A DNA stretch of 9,779 nucleotides from the NCBI GenBank assembly GCA_021767325.1, contig JAASTM010000044.1:1-9779 (forward strand), read 5' to 3'. The translations under genes and the position numbers were made by a program. Below, piece after piece: positions 5,159 through 9,779 of this stretch; position 1 is the stretch's first letter; each line of letters opens with the position of its first letter. The DNA comes from Spirochaetales bacterium (GTDB taxonomy: Bacteria; Spirochaetota; Spirochaetia; DSM-16054; Sediminispirochaetaceae). The notes beneath the pieces are model-generated. The model worked only from the letters and a program-made list of their open reading frames with translations, ran no database searches and was not told the DNA's origin.

Positions 5159-6119
5159 TAGTCCCAGAGAGCATGATGAGGCGGTTACGGAAAAACTCCG
5201 TAATCGCCTTTTTTCCTTGATGCTCTGCAGGAATATCATCAAAGGTCCACACACTGTCCGGTATCAACCTCAAAGGCTGATACCTGCCGAGTCTGAAAAT
5301 AAAAGTAAAAAAAGCCATATATTTGTTTCGATCATTTCTAAGGCTACGTCTCTTTGGTACCAGCACAGAATAGAAGGAACGCGACACGGGAGCATACACA
5401 TTTCCGGTTAAAACCGGCTGCAATGTAAATCGAAAGCCCTGTTTTCGTCCATACTCAAGCAGATATCCTATTAATCCCGACCACTCCAAGATGGCCGGTT
5501 CACCTGCAGAGAGAAACCATGGATCGTTTTCAATTCTTCCGGCAGGAAACAAAACCACCCGCGCGCCCTCAGCCAACCGCTGTACAAGCCTTTGAAGCAT
5601 CCGCCGTCGCTCGGCCGGACTGTTCCCTATTGAAATAACATGTTCGCTCAATGCCGGCAATGCCCGTATAAGCGCCCTCTCTTTGGTAATGATATATGCA
5701 TCCGACCGTTTCCACCAGCTCAGTAAGGCCAAAACATCTGCCAGCCCGACATGATTTGCATACAGCAACTCTCCCGTGGAACTCGAAGACTGCGCCCGAT
5801 CAGCAGCACTGACCGCTGAGCTGGAGTATCCCCGATAATAGCGGTTCAACAACCAATCGGCCGCCTCAACCAGCCCCCGTTCGTAAATCAACCGGTCGAA
5901 TTCCAAGAGACGCCAAGCAATCGGCAGGGCCGGCAGAAGAGAAAAAAGCCACACAGCAGTCCGTAGCAGTGGCGTGGTGAATCCCAGGAACTCCACCTGA
6001 TCCCGGACCACAATCCAATATAAGTTCCAATACCGCCGCATGGTCGCAATCCGGTCACGAAGATACGCAGGCAGTATTCCCTGGAATCGTTCCATCCTGC
6101 TGCGGGTAATCTCGCTCAT
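5136..6119 (-). CDS. PlsC-like lysophospholipid/glycerolipid acyltransferase
   Basis: This 327-residue protein belongs to the 1-acyl-glycerol-3-phosphate acyltransferase family (PF01553), which transfers fatty acyl groups to glycerolipids at the inner membrane. The catalytic H-x4-D motif is in YANHVGLAD (His123, Asp128). The second hallmark reads FPAGR (191-195), where classical PlsC has FPEG. QPVLTGNVYAP (234-244) fits the later substrate-pocket block. A hydrophobic segment at about 54-70 suggests membrane association, and a Ser/Ala-rich insert (99-115) precedes the catalytic block. The ATG at 6119 is chosen because it overlaps the stop of the upstream permease gene (ATGA) and has GGAG 7 bases upstream. 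A longer frame back to 6227 only reads through the permease gene. It is the last gene of the importer operon, and its 3' end overlaps the convergent S-component gene. The exact acyl acceptor is unknown. Confidence 0.8.
   Translation of the reverse strand: MSEITRSRMERFQGILPAYLRDRIATMRRYWNLYWIVVRDQVEFLGFTTPLLRTAVWLFSLLPALPIAWRLLEFDRLIYERGLVEAADWLLNRYYRGYSSSAVSAADRAQSSSSTGELLYANHVGLADVLALLSWWKRSDAYIITKERALIRALPALSEHVISIGNSPAERRRMLQRLVQRLAEGARVVLFPAGRIENDPWFLSAGEPAILEWSGLIGYLLEYGRKQGFRFTLQPVLTGNVYAPVSRSFYSVLVPKRRSLRNDRNKYMAFFTFIFRLGRYQPLRLIPDSVWTFDDIPAEHQGKKAITEFFRNRLIMLSGTITRRNGE
5179..5214 (+). terminator. Rho-independent terminator of the ECF transporter operon
   Basis: A 13-bp stem (5179-5191 with 5197-5209, one G-U wobble) surrounds the loop AAAAC and runs into six Ts (5209-5214). 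It starts 20 bases after the S-component stop codon. The element lies entirely inside the convergent acyltransferase reading frame, where the minus-strand sequence encodes about residues 302-314. On the minus strand no T-run follows the stem, so it should terminate in the plus direction only. Confidence 0.88.
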
Positions 6120-6952
6120 GAGAGAGCTCCAGAGGTAAGACCGTCGATGAGGTAGCGTTGAAACAGAACCACCAGCACGACAACCGGAAGTACCGAAAGT
6201 ATCACCCCGGCGGCGATCCAAGTCCACTGCAGCTGAAAAGCGCTGCTGAAACTAAGAATAGCCACCGGAACTGTCTGGACTGCCGGTAAGCCCAGGGTCA
6301 CGGTCAAAGCGTGCATGAAATCACCCCAGCTGCCCAGAAAACTCAATACACCGGCGGAAAAAAGGGCCGGTCGCAGCACCGGCAGCAGTATCTGTAGAAA
6401 AATTCGCAGCGAACCCGCACCGTCAATCCGGGCGGCCTCGTCCATCTCAATCGGAATACCGGCAAAAAAGCTTGCAATCAGCAGAGTTGCCAGAGGCACT
6501 CCGTAGGCAATATGAGGAAGTATCATTGCTCCCAAGGTACCCAGCAGGCCCCAGGATCTGAGCAGTACAAAGGTCGGAGCAATCACGATAATGGGAGGCA
6601 CGAGCCCGGCAGCCTGAATGCTGAAGAAAGCGCTCTTTTTATAGCGAAAACGGCTCCTGGCCATGGCAAAAGCGGCCAGACTGCTGAGCAGAAGGGTACC
6701 GAGCATTGCCGTTCCCGATACTATCAAACTGTTTCGGATGGATCGCTGCACCTGAAAATTCCCTTGGGTTACTACAGCGTAATTCTCCAGAGTAGGGTTT
6801 TCAGGCACTATTTTCACAGGAATACGGAATTCGGTCCCGGCCGGTTTCAGCGAAGTAAGCCCCATCCACAGCAGAGGTCCCAGCTCGAAAAGGGCGATCA
6901 GCAGGAAAACGAGGCCAGATAGCACAATGTATCCGTGTTTGCTTCTCTTCAT
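6116..6952 (-). CDS. Sugar-type ABC importer permease, MalG/UgpE family
   Basis: This 278-residue inner-membrane permease of the CUT1 carbohydrate uptake group has about six membrane segments, including residues 8-30, 76-97, 112-132, 138-164, 195-218 and 243-265. The cytoplasmic EAA loop that docks with the ATPase is clear: EMDEAARIDGAG (169-180), followed by FLQILLP. The C-terminus DGLTSGALS matches the usual GLT-x-GA ending of MalG-type permeases. The ATG overlaps the stop codon of the upstream MalF-type gene (ATGA, 6949-6952) and no good ribosome-binding site is visible, so translation probably depends on coupling. Its own stop overlaps the acyltransferase start in the same way. It would pair with the MalF-type permease to form the channel. 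The substrate is not determinable from sequence; sugar, polyol or glycerol phosphate are all possible. Confidence 0.9.
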   Translation of the reverse strand: MKRSKHGYIVLSGLVFLLIALFELGPLLWMGLTSLKPAGTEFRIPVKIVPENPTLENYAVVTQGNFQVQRSIRNSLIVSGTAMLGTLLLSSLAAFAMARSRFRYKKSAFFSIQAAGLVPPIIVIAPTFVLLRSWGLLGTLGAMILPHIAYGVPLATLLIASFFAGIPIEMDEAARIDGAGSLRIFLQILLPVLRPALFSAGVLSFLGSWGDFMHALTVTLGLPAVQTVPVAILSFSSAFQLQWTWIAAGVILSVLPVVVLVVLFQRYLIDGLTSGALS

Positions 6953-7845
6953 TTTACAAACTCAAACCGTTCAAGAAATCTTTTAATATACACGATACTC
7001 AATACCGCTACTGCTATAAATATAATCACTGCATATGCTGAACCAATACCATAATTATTAAAATCGAAATAAATCCGGTAGGCATAGGTGCTGAGTGATT
7101 CGGTCGCGTTACCCGGCCCTCCGCCGGTCAGCCCGATAATTACATCGAAAACCCGCAGTGCATCGCGAGTGCGAAACAACACGGCAATTACGATAATCGG
7201 AAGCATTACCGGGATAGTAATTGAAAACAGGCGCCTCACTGAACCGGCCCCGTCAATCCGGGCAGCATCCTGCAGCTCTTTGGGAACCGAAGCCAGTCCG
7301 GCCATTAAAAATACCGCTGCAATCGAGGCTCCTTTCCATACATAGGCAAGAATGATACTGAGCAGTGCCAAGCGGGGTTCACCCAAGAAGAGAGGAGGAG
7401 AGTCGGTTATACCAAACCGGACCAACAGAACCCCGATAACCCCCACCTCAGAGTTTAGCATCCAACGCCAGATACTAGCTTGAATAACCCGGGGAATTGC
7501 CCAGGGAATGATTATTATGGTTCTCAGGATCACCCTGAACATCGGGTGAATCCAAAAAGTGGCCTGCGCCAGCAGCATCCCGATACTCATATCCAGAATA
7601 ACTGCCCCGATGGTAAACAGAATGGTAAAACGAAGACTCTGCCAGAACTCCGGAGAACTCAGTACACGGCGGTAGTTCTGCAGACCGATAAAGGGAGCTT
7701 GCAACCAGTCGGTGCTGTACTCCAGCGAAAAGAGACTGTACAGCGCACTCTGCAGAAAGGGATAGTAGTAAAAAAGGGTCAGCGCACACAGCGCCGGTAC
7801 GAGAAACATCCATTCGCGGTTGCCACCTGCACTGTGTCGCTTCAA
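6949..7845 (-). CDS. Sugar-type ABC importer permease, MalF/UgpA family
   Basis: This 298-residue inner-membrane permease is the partner of the MalG-type protein. The N-terminus is basic and followed by EWMFLVPAL, the usual opening of the first helix, then YYYPFLQSALYS. The EAA loop is ELQDAARIDGAG (190-201). The segment GLTGGGPGNATESLSTYAYR (238-257) is highly typical of CUT1 permeases for trehalose, maltose and related sugars. The proposed start is a TTG at 7845, one codon after the in-frame TAG stop of the solute-binding protein gene. It is preferred over an ATG at 7809 because that choice would remove the basic leader conserved in the family. AAGG lies about 13 bases upstream of the TTG, a weak ribosome-binding site, so coupling to the upstream gene is likely. 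The function is secure, the start less so. Confidence 0.88.
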   Translation of the reverse strand: MKRHSAGGNREWMFLVPALCALTLFYYYPFLQSALYSLFSLEYSTDWLQAPFIGLQNYRRVLSSPEFWQSLRFTILFTIGAVILDMSIGMLLAQATFWIHPMFRVILRTIIIIPWAIPRVIQASIWRWMLNSEVGVIGVLLVRFGITDSPPLFLGEPRLALLSIILAYVWKGASIAAVFLMAGLASVPKELQDAARIDGAGSVRRLFSITIPVMLPIIVIAVLFRTRDALRVFDVIIGLTGGGPGNATESLSTYAYRIYFDFNNYGIGSAYAVIIFIAVAVLSIVYIKRFLERFEFVK

Positions 7846-7848
7846 TTG

Positions 7849-9150
7849 CTATTTCAGACCTTCCGCTCTTCGATTTACCGTTTCTAAGGCCGCTTCAGAG
7901 CTCTTCTGTCCGGTCAGGGCCGCGTGTAGCTCTTGCTGCAGGATCGAGGAGAGCTGAGCGTAGCGCACAGCCGGAGGCCGGTTGATTGTATAGTCGAGCA
8001 CTGCGTTAATACGCTCCGCATTGGGATTGGCATTCTGTACTTCGGCATCATCGTACAAACCACGGTAGTACTGGATTGGTCCCCAGGCAAGGGCGAAGTT
8101 TTTCTGTACCGCCTTTCCGGCAATTATTTCGAGCACATTCAAGGCTGCTTCGGGCACATCGCTGTGCGGATTTACCGCAAACCCAAATCCGCCGGTGATT
8201 GATACACGCTGACCATCCGTCTTGGCCGGGGAGGGAGCAAAACCCCACTTTCCGGCGATCTGACTACGCTCTGGATCATCCAGCCAGAGCACTAAATCGT
8301 TATTGCTCCAGGCAAACAGAGCCTTTCCCTCTACAAACAGTCTGTACGCCTCCTGTTGGTTCCAGGTTTTCACTGCTTCAGGCGAAAGCTCCGTTTGAAT
8401 AAGAGAGCGCATGAACTCGAGTGCCTCAATCGCCTCCGGCGAATCAAAGGCATAATTACCGGCAGAATCGCGGTAGGTGCCTCCAAATGCATGCAAAAAG
8501 TCGGAGAACACCATTACCAGAACTTCATTCTTACCGCCGGGCCAGACAAAGGGAGTAATTTCCGGATGCTGTTCCTGAACCATGCGGAACATCTGCCGCA
8601 TTTCATCGATAGTGCGGGGAGGGGTTTTAAAACCGGCCTCCTCCAGCAGATCGGAACGATAATACAGCCCGCTGACACTACCCCAAAAGGGAATTGCCAG
8701 TAACTCTCCCTGATGTGAGAATGTATCCAGGCCTGCCTGTACGAAATTTTCTGTTTCAGGTACCTTTCCATTGAGCGGAAGAGCCCAACCGGCGCTACCG
8801 AACTCAGTAACCCAAGGAGTGTCCATTCCATATATGTCGACTGTACCGTCGTTGCCGTTCATCCACACCGCAATGGCATTGCGCATTCCGGCAGTATCGT
8901 CGGGCATGATATTCAGCTCAACTGAAATGTGGGGATACTCCTTCTGTACCTGCGCTTGTATAAACTCAATCGGGGGTTCACCAGGTCCAAAAGCCTGAGT
9001 GAGAAATCGGTTATACCCAATTATCACTGTCTTCGGCTCGGTTTCGGTTGCTGCCGTCTGTTCCTGCTTAGAATCGTTGCATGCGGTAATTCCGATAACC
9101 GCACTTAGCACGAAAATTATAATCGTAATAAAAGCCTTTATATTTGTCAT
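7849..9150 (-). CDS. Sugar-type ABC importer solute-binding lipoprotein (family 1)
   Basis: This 433-residue extracytoplasmic solute-binding protein would capture the substrate and deliver it to the two permeases encoded downstream. The signal peptide (MTNIKAF, then a hydrophobic core) ends in the lipobox ITAC, with Cys24 as the lipidated residue. A short charged Gln/Thr/Glu linker follows. Family 1 features include MDTPWVTEFGSAGWALPL (109-126), the IPFWGSVSGLYYR segment (153-165) and GKALFAWSNND (275-285), a pattern common in trehalose/maltose-type CUT1 proteins. The ATG at 9150 is chosen because it begins the signal peptide; a longer frame to 9201 has no signal-like start. GAGGAG (9165-9170) is 14 bases upstream, which is long, and a four-codon reading frame lies between them. 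The gene follows thioredoxin reductase by 62 bases. No ATPase gene accompanies the importer here. Confidence 0.9.
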   Translation of the reverse strand: MTNIKAFITIIIFVLSAVIGITACNDSKQEQTAATETEPKTVIIGYNRFLTQAFGPGEPPIEFIQAQVQKEYPHISVELNIMPDDTAGMRNAIAVWMNGNDGTVDIYGMDTPWVTEFGSAGWALPLNGKVPETENFVQAGLDTFSHQGELLAIPFWGSVSGLYYRSDLLEEAGFKTPPRTIDEMRQMFRMVQEQHPEITPFVWPGGKNEVLVMVFSDFLHAFGGTYRDSAGNYAFDSPEAIEALEFMRSLIQTELSPEAVKTWNQQEAYRLFVEGKALFAWSNNDLVLWLDDPERSQIAGKWGFAPSPAKTDGQRVSITGGFGFAVNPHSDVPEAALNVLEIIAGKAVQKNFALAWGPIQYYRGLYDDAEVQNANPNAERINAVLDYTINRPPAVRYAQLSSILQQELHAALTGQKSSEAALETVNRRAEGLK

Positions 9151-9161
9151 AGTATAACCAT
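9147..9161 (-). other. Possible four-codon leader reading frame (MVIL) overlapping the binding-protein start
   Basis: ATG at 9161-9159 starts a frame encoding Met-Val-Ile-Leu and ending at TGA 9149-9147, which overlaps the solute-binding-protein ATG as ATGA. GAGGAG (9165-9170) is 3 bases upstream of this ATG, but 14 bases from the lipoprotein ATG. Ribosomes might initiate on the mini-frame and re-initiate on the lipoprotein. It could equally be chance. Confidence 0.25.
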
Positions 9162-9212
9162 AATCTCCTCTTATTACGAAAGCAATCCAACCGGTCGCCA
9201 ACCCCCGCGCCC

Positions 9213-9779
9213 CTATCGGCTCTGCTCGCGCAGCCAGCGGTCGGCCATAATGCCGGCCCCGCTGCCCTGGCCCACCGATGTGGCGATCTGCCGGTAGAGC
9301 CGGTCCTGAATTTCTCCGGCGGCAAACACACCCGGCACATTAGTCATCATACGCTCATTGGTCTTGAGATAGCCTTCCTCGTCCATCTCCAGCTGATTTT
9401 CGAAGAGTTTTGAATTGGGATAGTGACCGATAAAGATAAAAATACCGTCGGTTTCGAGCTCACTGACTGCCCCGGTCTTAACGTTTTTCACTTTTGCGCC
9501 GCTGACTTTATCGTTCCCGACAATCTCCTCGATTACAGTGTCCCAGACAAACTCGATCTTCTCGTGATCGAAGGCCGCCTTCTTCAGCTGCTCACCGGCC
9601 CGCAGCTCGTCACGGCGGTGAACGACTCTGATCCGCTTGGCGAACTTGGTCAGGAAGAGGCTCTCTTCGATGGCGCTGTCGCCCCCGCCGATGACCAGAA
9701 CATCTTTATCGCGAAAGAAGAATCCGTCGCAGGTAGCGCAAAAGGAAACCCCGTGACCGATGTACTTCTCCTCGCCGGG
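9213..9779 (-). CDS. trxB: Thioredoxin reductase, C-terminal part (5' end outside window)
   Basis: The frame is open at the right edge and ends at TAG (9215-9213), giving the last 188 residues of an FAD/NADPH-dependent thioredoxin reductase, which keeps thioredoxin reduced. Near the visible start, SFCATCDG holds the redox-active CxxC pair that passes electrons to thioredoxin. The NADPH-binding Rossmann motif [10 protein letters not shown] follows, then the basic [10 protein letters not shown] that selects the NADPH phosphate. Near the end, [10 protein letters not shown] is the FAD-binding GD-type motif, with Glu in place of the usual Asp, followed by [11 protein letters not shown]. An internal Met at 9491 is not the start, because the redox and NADPH motifs lie upstream of it in the same frame. 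The binding-protein gene begins 62 bases downstream, so co-transcription is possible, but a functional link is not evident. Confidence 0.93.
   Translation of the reverse strand, partial: PGEEKYIGHGVSFCATCDGFFFRDKDVLVIGGGDSAIEESLFLTKFAKRIRVVHRRDELRAGEQLKKAAFDHEKIEFVWDTVIEEIVGNDKVSGAKVKNVKTGAVSELETDGIFIFIGHYPNSKLFENQLEMDEEGYLKTNERMMTNVPGVFAAGEIQDRLYRQIATSVGQGSGAGIMADRWLREQSR

Noticed and set aside
4481..5254. Long minus-strand open frame opposite the S-component gene
   Set aside because: It is antisense to a clear membrane-protein gene, has low-complexity Tyr/Gly/Arg-rich composition, no recognisable domain and no ribosome-binding site. It is a by-product of codon use on the other strand.
6120..6227. 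36-residue N-terminal extension of the acyltransferase
   Set aside because: The extension only reads through the end of the permease gene in another frame. The ATG at 6119 has a ribosome-binding site and forms an ATGA overlap like the other junction of this operon.
9151..9201. 17-residue extension of the solute-binding protein
   Set aside because: It would place the signal peptide internally. The lipoprotein signal begins cleanly at the ATG at 9150.
1..9779. CRISPR array, tRNA, rRNA, transposon ends or att sites
   Set aside because: No regularly spaced repeats, cloverleaf-like segments, transposase motifs or terminal inverted repeats with target duplications were seen by reading. A covariance-model search was not possible.

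Overview
The window looks like chromosomal DNA of a free-living bacterium of moderate GC content, probably a spirochaete of the Spirochaeta type. That placement rests on overall protein character (the thioredoxin reductase C-terminus and the CUT1-type sugar transporter proteins) and is an inference, not proven by a marker gene. No rRNA, tRNA, CRISPR array, insertion sequence or phage gene was seen.

Plus strand, left to right: the 3' end of a phosphoglycerate-mutase-like metalloenzyme gene (1-393); a 220-base spacer rich in palindromes and carrying a candidate terminator or attenuator (394-613); a radical SAM/SPASM-like protein (614-2140); a strong intercistronic hairpin (2151-2183); then a complete energy-coupling-factor (ECF) uptake transporter. 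The transporter consists of a double-ATPase EcfA fusion (2231-3736), a transmembrane EcfT (3733-4506, overlapping by 4 bases) and a substrate-binding S component (4574-5158). It is closed by a clear rho-independent terminator at 5179-5214. The S gene has its own AT-rich upstream region of GTAC-centred repeats that resemble a palindrome in the radical SAM upstream region. The radical SAM enzyme and the ECF transporter may therefore form one small-molecule uptake/modification system, of unknown substrate.

Minus strand, reading right to left: the C-terminal half of thioredoxin reductase (9213 to beyond 9779); a sugar-type ABC solute-binding lipoprotein (7849-9150); two CUT1-type permeases (6949-7845 and 6116-6952); and a PlsC-like acyltransferase (5136-6119). 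The last three junctions are very tight (3-base gap, 4-base overlap, 4-base overlap), so they look like one translationally coupled operon. No ATPase for this importer is present in the window, so it presumably uses a MalK/MsmK-type ATPase encoded elsewhere. The acyltransferase gene converges on and overlaps the S-component gene by 23 bases, and the S-gene terminator lies inside acyltransferase coding sequence.

The most interesting points are these. (1) In the fused EcfA, every departure from consensus falls on one of the two composite ATP sites, which predicts an asymmetric ECF motor. (2) The radical SAM gene is linked to an ECF transporter, with similar palindromic sites in front of both. 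(3) A 12-bp intercistronic hairpin would bury the ribosome-binding site of an alternative EcfA start. (4) A lipid acyltransferase is built into an ABC-importer operon.
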